From assembly GCF_027595985.1 (NCBI RefSeq), contig NC_073302.1, positions 278,907,116 to 278,971,115 of the forward strand: 64,000 nucleotides of DNA, given 5' to 3'. Shown here piece after piece: positions 34,314 through 45,131 of the stretch (position 1 is its first letter; each line of letters opens with the position of its first letter). Source of the DNA: Sorex araneus. Taxonomy: Eukaryota; Chordata; Mammalia; Eulipotyphla; Soricidae. Under the pieces are notes generated by a model. It ran no database searches, was not told where the DNA came from, and worked only from the letters and a program-made list of their open reading frames with translations. A program made the position numbers and the translations under genes.

Positions 34314-35725
34314 AAACTTAAGGTCTATAAAATTGCCACTCGAAACAGCTGTACCAAATCCCCCCACAGCCGAGCTTCTAGACAACCGGCAATAGACTCT
34401 ATTTCCCAGAACACACAGAATCATCAAATTAGTCCATTCATTTACAGGATATCTACAAAAATCCAGCTAATCTCACAGCACTGTCAGACATAAAATTTTC
34501 ATAGAGGCCCCAATATTGTTTTTAATCTTGTCTCAGTGTTGTGTGTGTGGGGGGGTGGGTGGGAAGGGAAAACACTGTCTCTAATCCTTCTCTATTTTAG
34601 AACCAAGAGCAAGAGAAAATTGCCTTTCATTTCTCTGAGTACCATTAATGTAATTCTGCTTTGGTTCTGACCAAAAAAAAAAAAAAAAAATCATCCAAAT
34701 TGTAAAATGAGTACCTCTTAAGGACTTTGGCTACTGGGAACAAAATCAAGATCACAGTAAGAAAACATGGCTTTTTCCTTTAGTTCTTGCGTAAAGTTAA
34801 GTAAACAATACATACAACTGTATAGTCACATGTATGATATATATTACATTACATTGGTGATGAGAACAATTTAGCGACAAGGAAATATTGGTTCTGACAA
34901 GAAATAGAGCCATCAGAAGACCAATGATTTTCTTAAATCAAGTTTATCTACCCTAGTTTAACAGGTAGGTAGATGTATTATTGAGAGCAAGGAAGCTTCA
35001 GAATAACATTATTAATTACAAAACAGAAACAAACAAATGAATATTAGGTGACAGTAATATTAAGCTTATGCTACACTATCAATGTACACTGCCTCTCTAG
35101 AGAATGCATCACGGCAAACACAGTTGAAGCTTCAAAACATTAATGTGTTGTTCTCTGGATCAAGCAGTTTCCTCTGGAGTGTGAAAACTTGCCTTCTTTT
35201 CATTACATTAAAAAAATCATGCCACAAGAATTGCTGAGCTACACATTTCTCCATGGAAATCAACCAATTTAAACAAACAAAAAGCAGTGAAATGTGATTC
35301 ACTCATTTACAATTAAGACTAGCTGAATATATATATATATATGTATATGCCATACACATACAATTTTTCTTTGGCTTACCATTGTCTCCAGAGTATTCAG
35401 TGGTAACAAAAAGGGTCAGGCCTATTAAATTATTAAATATCCTATGGGGAAATTGTGGCCTAACCCAAATCATTTCTGTGTAGTGCTGCAACAGTATGAA
35501 ATGTGTGGGGGTTTATTTTATGCATATATTTGAAGCCTATAAATTTTTCAAGAATGTAGTTTTAAAAAATTGTGCTTGAATAAATCCATAGTATTTTTTT
35601 CTTAGTTTAGTAAAGTATACTTAAATTGCCAGACTCGGATTTTTTTTTGTCATTTTGTTTGTGGAGGCTGGTTAATATTATATTAAAATTTTTCTATTTT
35701 TTGTAATCCATTGTATTAGAAAAAT
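34314..35725. other. Unique sequence with simple runs
   Basis: It contains a G-rich run near 34545-34570, a perfect A-run near 34672-34690 and a short (TA)n near 35325-35347. No exon recognised. Confidence 0.5.
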
Positions 35726-35735
35726 ACTAATAATT

Positions 35736-35989
35736 AGCACTGTAGCACTGTAGCACTGCCATCCCATTGTTCATGGATTTGCTCCAGCAGGCACCAGTAA
35801 CGTTTCCATTGTGAGACTTGTTACTGTTTTTGGCATATTGAATAAGCCACCAGTAGCTTGCCAGGCTCTGCTGGATGGGTAGGATACTCTTGGTAGTTTG
35901 CCAGACTCTCCAAGAACGATAAAGGAATCTAACCTGGGTGGGTCGAGTACACGGCAAATGCCCTACCCACTGTGCTATTGCTCCTTTCC
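35736..35989 (-). mobile_element. SOR-type SINE, RTE-tailed, type A
   Basis: Full length, inverted. The tail is three gcactgta units, then gtttccattgtgagac, body, aatctaacctgggtggg (B box inverse), gctattgctcc (head). A 10 bp duplication actaataatt flanks it (35726-35735, 35990-35999). Confidence 0.92.
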
Positions 35990-35999
35990 ACTAATAATT

Positions 36000-36480
36000 T
36001 AAAATCAGAATTATAGTTACTAAATGGAAAAATTTTGTTAAGTATTTCTATGAAAAAAATGTTAAACTCTAATTTTGTTTGACTCTATTAATTGTTTTTA
36101 ATGTTGCAAATATTATCTACAAAAAAACACATAGGTGTGTGTTTGTGAGGAGAGGTTGCGGGATGCTGAAAGATTAGTATAGTTGGTAAAGAAGTTAGTC
36201 AAAAATTTCCTAAAATATTGACAATTAGTTTTTTAGATTCAAAGAATCTTAACTCCAATAGTTTAAAAGTCTGTTTAAAAAATATATATTTTTAATTCTG
36301 TGATATATATACATATATATATACACACACACAATTTGTCTATACATATATATAAATTTCAACTCTTGTCTACTTTACTTTAAACATGTGTGGTCATTGT
36401 TTTTTTTTAAGTCAATTCAGGTTAATGATATAATTATTGGTATTCAGCTAAAGGCACTGCAATATACTGATGATTTTTGC
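36000..36480. other. AT-rich unique sequence with (TA)n/(CA)n
   Basis: A mixed atatatac/acacac run sits near 36300-36355. Nothing else recognised. Confidence 0.5.
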
Positions 36481-36700
36481 TTTACATTTTTCTTTTAATC
36501 TTTACTAAGACACCATAATTTACGAAGTTGTTCACAATAGAGTTGTTTTAGGCAAACAGTGTTCCAACACCAATTGCCACCACAAGCACCTCTTTCTTCC
36601 ACCAGTGTCCCCAGGTCCCCTCCCGCCTAACAGTTGTCTCTGTGGCAGGCATGTAACAAATGTATTTCATACCACTTGATCCCCAAAAACTTAAAGTAAT
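36481..36700 (-). mobile_element. L1 3' UTR end, older copy
   Basis: In inverse: T-rich start, aagttgttcacaatagag, gtgttccaacaccaattg, ttccaccagtgtccccagg, then a C-rich stretch matching the L1 G-rich tract. It is diverged from the other L1 ends here, so an older subfamily. Confidence 0.6.
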
Positions 36701-37984
36701 AGAAAATCAGATTATCAGAAAATAAATCAATAAAATTCCATTTATGATGACCCATTGCTGTGTTTTACCATATAAATAAGACATAATTTCCTTTTCTATT
36801 TGAGATATTATGAATGGAATGCTTAGCTGTGAAGTTCTATTGCACATTTGCTACTATACAGGGAGACGTTGCTAGAGAATTATGACGGGACTAAGAGAAA
36901 TTAATAATAGAGTGAAAAATCAGAATGTGACTTTCAAGTAGGAACCTGGCAGAATCCAGAGTACTTCTGGGGATTTGCCATTTAGCTGGCACCCTGCAAT
37001 GATTCTCGGGACAGAGTTTCACATCCAACCTTTTGTCTAACACAGAACCATTCAGTGAAACTCAGGACCTGGCCTGTTTATGTTTCAATACCAGCAGAAT
37101 TCATAATAGCATATGAAGATAACCACAAACTTCCCTCTTTTCCTCTTCATGACCCATGTTTCCTCCTTATGCATAAATTGCTATAGATTTAGATAGCAAA
37201 TGACAACTACCTTTACTGTGACAGTTTACAGTTTCTATGACCACCCTCCCCCTGCGCCGGGTCCCCCACCCCCGTCCCTAGCTTTAAGGAATTAAAATAG
37301 GGTGGAACTCCAGTTCCTGGGAAAATGATACTATCACGTTTAAGAACAGTGGAATAAACCTTACTGTTTTATATGCAGTGATAATCAAAAGGAGCTCAAA
37401 GAAACTGTCTTCCCAGAGTCAGCTTGGGTTCCGGTCCCATGGCTACTTTACCTTTGCCTTCGGTGAAAGAAAATACTTCCTATATAGCCTCTTAGTTATG
37501 CTATTTTATGCCTTTGTGATTTTAATCGCAAGTGAGCTAAGGATTTAACAACTTGTAACATGTGAATCCACCCATGCCAAAGGCCACAATGGATCATTTC
37601 TGTCTGTTGTATAAGCATATACTCTTTCATTTGCTTTTAATTATTTTAAACATTTCCCTTCATCAACATTTCTTTTACATTTTCAAATGGTTTCAAGTGT
37701 GGTTGGTCATTTATGGTACAAGATAAGTTCTTTTTTAATATTTTTAATGCATATGTAAAGTCTAACAGAAATGAAGATTAGAACTTTGTTCCTAAATAGA
37801 GACTTCTTTCATTGTAGTCATCCTTTCATTCTGATACTCAGATCCTAATGTCTCATAGATGACATAGACACATTTTCTTCCTAGAGTAGGAACATTGGGG
37901 CACAAAGTTGTCCATATATGCAAAGCAAAGGGCAGAGATAAATAGGACAGCCCCAAGTCTTAGATGGGAATTACTTGAACTTTA
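36701..37984. other. Unique sequence
   Basis: A C-rich patch at about 37240-37275 stands out. No CpG-island character, exon or repeat recognised. Confidence 0.45.
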
Positions 37985-38990
37985 AACTCTGGGGTTGAAG
38001 TAAGGGTTCCCCATGCAGGGCTTATATGAGGCAGAGGGAACAGGACAATCTCTTTCTCCAAATCACTTCTGCCACCCTGAGCCATCTGGGAAGGCTAGGA
38101 CTGATAAGGTTTTCATTGAGTCCCTCTGTGGCACAGATTAGAGCCCTGCTAGCTCCATGAGGTGGACATAAAGTCACACGGCTTGATCTTCTGGGCACAA
38201 GACTTGATCCCGGCCACCTGATTTCTTGGAGAGCCCTGAACTCAGGCTGGAGCGAGAAATTGCTCTTTGCAGGAAAGAAAAAACAGTCCTAGGCCTTACC
38301 CAGGGTTAACGGGTTCTTGTCTTTTTTCACAGAAAGGAATTTCAGGAGTAGAGGAGCAGAGAACTAAAACAGATACAGAGACTTTAAGGAAGGGGAGGGA
38401 GGGATAGAGAGAGAGAAATTGAGGAGAGATTAAAGTGCTCAATTGAGACCCTCAACTTTTCCAGACAAGACGAGAACTCCTACACACATCCCAGCATTAG
38501 ATATAAAAGCATAAAAGTACAGTCTCAAAAAGAGAGATGCTGGCACCAAATGTTCTGGGCGGTGTGGTCACAAGAACACAAGGGCTCGAGCAGCAGATGT
38601 GCACCTTTCCTTTGTACCGTGTGGCATTTATAGGATTTCTCCAAGCTGCACCACGTGGGGATTTCTAGCTAGGTAAGACTCCATTGTTAGGGCATTGCCG
38701 AAGGGGTAGCGTTGGGAGTGGTTGATGATCCTCCTTGAAAACTCCTTTTCCTGCTGAAACTTCTCTCTTGGATGGTGTGTCCAGCCTTCTCTGGTCTGGG
38801 CTAGCTGAGCCTCAGAGATTTAATCAGATGGAAGGATTGGAGGCTTCTCAAGGAATTTCTTTCTGGCCTTGTTTTTAGGCAGAGATCCAGTCTCCTCAGG
38901 GTTTGATGTTGAAGAAGGTTCTATCAGATCTTGCTTTCTGTCCCACAGGGTGGGTCAGCCTTAGGACTAGTGGCTTTAGTACTTCACAGG
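37985..38990 (-). mobile_element. Endogenous-retrovirus/LTR-like repeat, copy 1
   Basis: It shares ordered blocks with 63165-64000: gggaaggctaggactgataa, gttcttgtctttttt, cacatcccagcattagat, ataaaagcataaaagtac, gagagatgctggc. On the minus strand a candidate LTR runs from TGTGAAG (end near 38988) to CAGAACA (near 38561), with TATAAAT in between. It is followed by TT and TGGTGCCAGC, which has the layout of a retroviral primer-binding site. The remainder would then be 5' leader. No protein frame survives. The LTR and primer-site reading is inference; the two-copy relationship is seen directly. Confidence 0.5.
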
Positions 38991-40686
38991 AATTTCATTG
39001 CCATGATGTGTGTGTGGGGCTGGGAGTGGTGGGGGGTGGGGGAGGGTTTTTCCCTAACCTACTTGCCTACATTATGGTTGCTTTAGGAGATATCTTTATG
39101 GGTAACATTTATGAATAATCCATGACTTGTAAGATCGACTTTTCTCTTCCTAGAATATTCTTTCACTTTTACCACAATTATCTTTGTCAAAATGCAGTGC
39201 TTCATCATTTGTAGCTGATTTTAAGTGTTTTCAATCACTCTCTCTCCATAGGCTTTCCCTATCAAACAGAATCAGGCTCAGGTTTTATACACCTTAAATA
39301 CCATAGCTATCAATCGACTCTGTTTCTGCCTGACTACTCTGTACATTTTGGCTACACTTGAGGCTGAATTTAGACAACCACATTGTACAAATGCATGCAA
39401 ATATATCATCTTAAAAATAGCACTGACCTGACAGAATAGAAGCAGTAGGTCAAAGGTGTATAAATATATGAATCAAAGAAGTAAAAGTCACTTTTATGTT
39501 GATAGCCTTGAAATTATCAGGCAAGACTCACGATTATGTTTATTGTGGGGTTTAGGATCATAAGGTAAAGGTCAGAATTTATGCAAGACTTATATATAAG
39601 AGAATAAGCCAAAATTATCGAGGAAAAATGTCTAAAAACTTCCTATTCCATAAAAACATAGAATACTTATATTAAAAATAACCAGAATTAGCATGTTAGT
39701 ACTCTTTAGTTAACCGAAGATAGTAGAAATCTGGAAGGTTTATTCATAAATGAAATTGTGAATATCAGTAGGAACAAATAAATTTGCAACATTTTAAGTT
39801 GTGTTACTATTTTCATATTTATCTTTTTGTATTTATGGTTGCCAAAATCATAAAAGTTAATTTCTGGAAACCACTACAATTGACAAAATTAGACTGAAGC
39901 TCCATTTTTCTTATTACCAAAAGCTATTTGATCAATCTGGAATATATTTAAAAGATCTCAGTTTTACTGGTAAGATTTCCTTTAATTTATCTGATCTAAA
40001 TAATACTTAATATGAAAAATATTTATTTTGAAAAATAGTCCAGTAAAATTAAGCACACTCATTTAACTTTGGAGCCTTTGAGCCGGAAGTTACATTTTGA
40101 GCTATAAAAATATAGAAAATAAGAGGTTTTGGCAAAAATAAAGAATATTTACAAATTTCTAGATGTAAATATAGTCATCAAAATGTATCATGGAAACCTT
40201 ACCAGTTAATCATTAAAAATAATTCTTGTCAGTTACACATACTAGGATTTTATAACAAAGATAAAGATTGTTAAGAAAGGAGAATTTATTTTGTTATGTT
40301 TGTTCTTCACTTATGCTTTGATTTAATCACTCTGACATCCCTATGGGGAAGCTAAACCATATAGCATGGTGTGACGATACCTTCACTATATATCTAACTA
40401 TCGGTGACTTACTATGTCAAAATTAGTAATGACACAAAACTAAATGGCTTCTAGTTAATGATTTTAACATAGACTCAGTTCAGTGCTCTTATAAGTCAAC
40501 TTCTGAAGCAATATTGAAAATATTATGTTATGAACACAGAAAAAATGAATTTCATTATAAACCTAAGGAAAATGTTTATAGGTAATTCAATATATTGGAA
40601 TTGTTCTGTACGTCCATGCTTCACCTTACAAAGAGGAAGTGTTTGAACAAAGCATTTTTAGAACATGTCACTATTGTACAAAATAG
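38991..40686. other. AT-rich unique sequence
   Basis: A G-rich run lies at 39010-39045. The rest has no recognised repeat or exon. Confidence 0.5.
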
Positions 40687-40791
40687 CTTAGTGTCGGCTG
40701 GAGCGATAGCACAGTGGGTAGGGCATTTGCCTTCCTTGAGGCCGATCCAGGTTCAATTCCTCTGTCCCACTCAGAGAGCCTGGCAAGCTCA

Positions 40792-41337
40792 CTTATATCA
40801 CTTGTATCACTTGTCTTCAGGTTGATCTTGGATTTGCTCGAGCAGGCGCCAGTAACGTCGCCATTTGTCCCTGTCACATACTAGGGTAGCCCAATGATAT
40901 CTGCTCATTCCAGGGATAGGAAGTGCCTCAAACCCTTCATTCAGGGTTTTGACGAAGAAGTCTGACCATCTAGTTGGTGGGTGGCCACGCAGACTTTTGA
41001 CATCCTGTGGAATCCAGTCAGTAACAGCTCTAGTCCAGCAGGAGTCTCTAAATTGCATTACGTGTCCGGCCCATCTGATTTTTGATGACTTGGCAAATGA
41101 GATAGTGTCCCTGATTCTTGACCGTCGACAGAGGTCGGAACTCTGGATTCCTTCTCTCACTTGATTGAGACATGATACTTCTAGCATAGCTCTTTCAATT
41201 CCCCTTTGGGATACTCGAATAGCGTTCTCATCCTGTTTGCATAGGGCCCAGGTGTCTGAGGCGTACATTAGTGCAGGAAGAACGGTGGAATCGAAAAAGA
41301 TGTGCCTGGAGCAGGAGATCCTTCATCCTCTTAACTA
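40792..41337 (-). mobile_element. RTE-clade LINE, best 3' copy, nested in a SINE
   Basis: A 5'-truncated RTE in opposite orientation to its host SINE. It carries the end of the ORF, a very short 3' UTR and a tail of caagtgata-type repeats, which is typical of RTE elements and unlike the L1 A-tail. The motif ggcaagct occurs at both junctions. Confidence 0.9.
40807..41268 (-). pseudogene. RTE LINE ORF, C-terminal part
   Basis: A 153-codon open frame downstream of the reverse transcriptase core. Visible RTE-type landmarks in order: LPALMYASDTW upstream of the first ATG, then ALCKQDENAIRV, RGIERAMLEV, KIRWAGHVMQF, WTRAVTDWIP, RGHPPTRWSDFF and YHWATLVCDRDKWRRYW at the end. The same KIRWAGH-to-RPPTRW block is known from RTE elements of nematodes and other animals. 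The frame is open for about 170 codons to an in-frame stop near 41321, so it has decayed little. The endonuclease and the polymerase active site are absent through 5' truncation, so it is inactive. Confidence 0.88.
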
Positions 41338-41474
41338 AGCATGGCAAGCTATCTGTGTTGTATTCTATATGCAAAAAGCAGTAACAACAATTTTCACAAT
41401 GGAAACGTTACTAGTGCCTACTAGAGCAAATTGATGAGTAATGGGATGACACTGATACAGTGATACCTTAGTGT

Positions 41475-42145
41475 ACATGCACATAAACTCAAATGTTCAA
41501 GGAATGTGTACAACTAGGTTATATGGTACAACCTATTGGTGCTCTAAAACATGCCACCACACAAAATACCTTAGCAAAATGAAACACAATAGCATGTGGA
41601 TGACTAAACTATATAGGTATAGAAGATATATATATATATATATATATAAAGTTAAGATATGTATACTATACAGGGTACTTTCTAGGAATGGAAATGTGTA
41701 CGACCCTTTCTTTGGATAAATCAGTAGTGATGCTCTTTGTGGGGAGATGTTTCTTTTTATAAACTCATGCCCATAGTTGCTCTCTTTTAAAATGATGTAG
41801 TTTCTTGAAAGCATCAGAGCCATGAGTGTTCCCTTCTACTAAGGAAAACTTTTCAGTATTAGAATCAATGTATTCAAACTTTTTAAAAGAACTCTCAGAA
41901 GTATCAGTAGCTTCTGAGTCATTTAAGTCATTTTAAGTTATTTTTTCAATCCTGAAGTTTCCTTACAGCATGCTACCTCTTAGCTGTATGTCCTTGTTAC
42001 AATTTGAACTTGATTCTCAGTACCTATTTCAAAGGGCTCTTTAATGTCATCCAAACTTAAATTAAAATTGCTTCACTTTTCAGCTACAGATTTTTGGGGT
42101 TTTGGAAACTTATCATGCTTGCAAATTTTTTGATGTCATGAAAAA
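41475..42145. other. AT-rich unique sequence with a (TA)n run
   Basis: A (TA)n run lies at 41625-41648. No repeat family or exon recognised. Confidence 0.5.
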
Positions 42146-42393
42146 AGGGCTGGAGTGATAGCACAGCAGTTAGGCGTTCGCCTTTCACGCGGCCGACCGG
42201 AGTTTCATTCCTTCACCCTACTCAGAGAGCCCAGGAAGCTACCGAGAGTATTGAGCCTGCGCGGTAGAGCCTGGCAAGCTACCAGTGAGTATTGGATATG
42301 CCAAAAACAGTAACAATAAGTCTCTCAATGAGAGATGTTTCTGGTGCTCGCTCGAACAAATCGCTGAGCAAGGAGATAACAGTGACAGTGAAA
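42146..42393 (+). mobile_element. SOR-type SINE, RTE-tailed, type B
   Basis: gcgttcgcctttcacgcgg head mark, acaataagtctctcaatg, gagagatgtttctgg, tcgaacaaatcgctgagc and (gacagt) tail. Flanks atgaaaaaa and atgaaagaaa may be the target duplication. Confidence 0.9.
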
Positions 42394-42590
42394 TGAAAGA
42401 AAATCTTTATGTTTTCTTTGCAATACCACTCAGATACTTCTTGAAAATATGAATCTAATCCTAAGGTTCTTGCAGTTTATGCTAGAATCTATTTAGAACA
42501 GCACTGGGATCTTTTCAATGTCTTCATCAACAGCAATCATAGGCTGAGAAAAGAATGTTCATGGGCAATTGGACTTAAAAATCACCACAG

Positions 42591-42756
42591 GGGCTGGAGT
42601 GATAGCACAGCGGGTAAGGCGTTTGCCTTCATGCAACCGACCCAGGCTTGATTCCCAGTATCCTGTATGTTCCCCTGAGCACTACCAGGAGTAATTTCTT
42701 AGTGCATGATGAGCCAGGAGTAACCCTTTGTATCATCAGGTATGACCCAAAAGGTA
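42591..42756 (+). mobile_element. SOR-type SINE, A-tailed
   Basis: ggggctggagtgatagcac, gcttgattcccag (B box), tcccctgagcactacc, gatgagccaggagtaacc, ggtatgacccaaaagg, then a (TA)n tail in place of a pure A-run. Confidence 0.9.
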
Positions 42757-42822
42757 ATATATATATATATATTATATATACTATAAATTTTGAACCATTA
42801 TTTACATTAGGAGGTAGTAGTT

Positions 42823-44184
42823 ACTATACTTTTTTGCCTCTCCGGGATATATTCCCAGGAGTGGTATTGCTGGGTCAAATGGAAGCTCAATTTCTAATTT
42901 TTTGAGAATCATCCATATTGTTTTCCAAAAGGGCTGAACCAGTTGGCATTCCCACCAGCAGTGAAGGAGAGTCCCTCTCTCCCCACATCCACGCCAACAC
43001 TGGTTGCTTTTGTTTTTTGGGGATGTGGGCCAGTCGCTGTGGTATGAGATGATATCTCACTGTTGCTTTGATCTGCATCTCCCTAATGATTAGTGACTTT
43101 GAACATTTCTCATGTGCCTCTCAGCCATTTGGATTTCTTCTTTGGGAAAGTTTCTGTTCATTTCATCACCCCATTTTTTGGTCGGGTTGGCAGTTTTCTT
43201 CTTGTGGAGTTCAACCAGTGCATTGTATATTCTTGATATCAACCCTTTATCGGATGGGTACTGCATAAATATCCTTTCCCATTCTCTATATTGTCTTTGT
43301 ACTTTGGTCACTGTTTCTTTTGAGGTGCAGAAGTTTCTTAGTTTGAGACAGTCCCATTTATTTATCTCTGTTTTCACTTGCCTGGCCAGTGGCATGTCAG
43401 CTTTGAAGATACCATTGGCTTCAATGTTGTGGAGGGTTTTGCCAACGTTGCATTTCTATGTACATTGCAGCACTGTTTACAATAGCCACAATATGGAAAA
43501 AAAACAGAGTGCCTAAAAACAGATGCCTGGTAAAAGACACTCTGGTACATCTACACAATGGAATACTATGTAGCTGTCAGAAAACATGAAGTCATGAAAT
43601 TTGCATATAAGTGGATGAACATGGAGAGTGTCATGTTGAGTGAAATGAGTCAGAAAAAAAGAGACAGACATAGAAAGATTGCACTCATATGTGGAATATA
43701 AAGTAGGTGAGAGGTACAAGCTTGTAATGATGCAATATCTGGCAGATATTTCTTTGGACTTAGTTACTAAAATTCTAAAATACAGAAATCCAAAACCATG
43801 TGGCTGCTAGTGCGGCGGCCACTTGACCTCATATCTCTTCATTCTCAGCAATGGAAAACAAATCATCAAATGCTTCCTTTTCAGCAGGTCTGACTTTAGG
43901 GGGGAGAAACTCCAAATAATAATAGTGAGGGGATTTTTTTGTTGTTGAAATATTGAATGTAATCAAAGTAAAGTGAAATTTTTCAGTTACACAGGCGGGT
44001 TGGAGGGCTGGGGAGGTGGGGGATGGGGGGTGTACTGTGATTCTGGGTGGTGGAATATGTGCACTGGTGAAGGGATGGGTGTTTGAGCATTGTATAACTG
44101 GGACTTAAACCTGAAAGGTTTGTAACTTTCCACATGGTGATTCAATAAAAGAATAAATTTAAAAATAAATAAATAAATAAATAA
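42823..44184 (+). mobile_element. L1 LINE with inverted 5' part (twin priming)
   Basis: The first part (to about 43447) is minus-strand L1 ORF2 sequence: the inverse contains cacaacattgaagcc, tgtctcaaactaag and agcaataccactcctggg. From about 43449 the L1 runs in + orientation: gcagcactgtttacaatagc, ggaatactatgtagctgtc, 3' UTR with a G-rich tract at 44002-44031, and ggtgattcaataaaag plus an (aaat)n tail. Compared with the L1 at 27232-31515, the inverted part stops at the equivalent of 30719 and the forward part starts at 30732. The two are therefore adjacent in the source RNA with about 12 bp lost. Confidence 0.92.
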
Positions 44185-44804
44185 GAGGTGGTGCTTAGAA
44201 AGAATTATTAACATGTTTATATTTGGATGATCATCAGTAAAATTTACGAGAAGTATTAAATTAAAAATATTGAAAAGTGGGCATGTTGTTTTCAAACAGA
44301 ATTCCAGTATTATAATTCAGAAGGGCATTTTGGAAGAAATGAGTCACCTTTGAACTTTCTATTTCTATTCAATGTGATTATTTATGTTTGATGATTTTAG
44401 AATTTTAACTGTACCAGATCACAAGAGATCTTTAAACTGTTGCTCCTTCAGTATTGCTAACTTTGCTTCTATACCCCCATTTAATGCAGCCTAACAATAT
44501 TTTGAACCCACCATGGACCTTTTAAGAATGAAATTCTTTTATGCATCTATTGCCAGAATATGGCTATTTTAACCAACCTGAATATTGCTCTGGGAAGCAA
44601 TTTATTCTCTAATCAGTTTCTTGAAAAGCCCCCTCTTCAAATTTAATCTTTCTTAATATTAGCACCAAAGTTCTCACCATTCACTCTTAAATTAATAACA
44701 CTTTTTTGAATCAATGATATATAAATATCATACTATTTTATAACATAGAAGGGCCAAAATTTTTCTTTTAGTCTTGCTATTTTGGTTAGTTAGGTTTCAC
44801 TTTA
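44185..44804. other. AT-rich unique sequence
   Basis: Nothing recognised. Confidence 0.5.
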
Positions 44805-44975
44805 TTTGGTTTGGTTGCAAGCCACACCCAGTTGAACTTAGAGTTTACTCCTGGTCAGGGCTCACTCCTGGTGAACTGGGGGGTAGAGGTTGTTATTGGT
44901 GGGGAGACAGACTGCTGAAGATCAAACCCAAGTCAGGGCCCTGCAAGAAAATTCCCTTATGTGATTTATAGTCTC
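44805..44975 (-). mobile_element. Old A-tailed SINE
   Basis: gccacacccagttgaac, gctcactcctggtgaac, gatcaaacccaagtcagg in inverse order. An internal G-rich insertion is present and the head is eroded. Confidence 0.65.
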
Positions 44976-45131
44976 TTCTACAGAGCTTTTCTCAAAAAAA
45001 TTTAGTTACATCTAATTCTGGACATGAGTATATTTCTAAGATTAATGCATCTCTGAGTCTAATTTTGAATTCAGGTTATAGACTTAAAAAATTGGCTATA
45101 GGACCTATAATTGAACATTTTTATGTAATAC

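Larger units (their letters stand above)
40695..41466 (+). mobile_element. SOR-type SINE, RTE-tailed, split by an RTE LINE
   Basis: The head (ggctggagcgatagcacag, B box ggttcaattcc) ends at 40791. The second half resumes at about 41338 (ggcaagctatctgtg, gcagtaacaacaat, caaattgatgagtaatggg). An 8 bp duplication cttagtgt flanks the whole (40687-40694, 41467-41474). The segment between the two ggcaagct motifs of a normal SINE is missing. Confidence 0.92.

Noticed and set aside
427..41337. All four RTE fragments lying on the minus strand as evidence of orientation bias
   Set aside because: Four copies are too few. The same strand for all four is expected by chance about once in eight cases.
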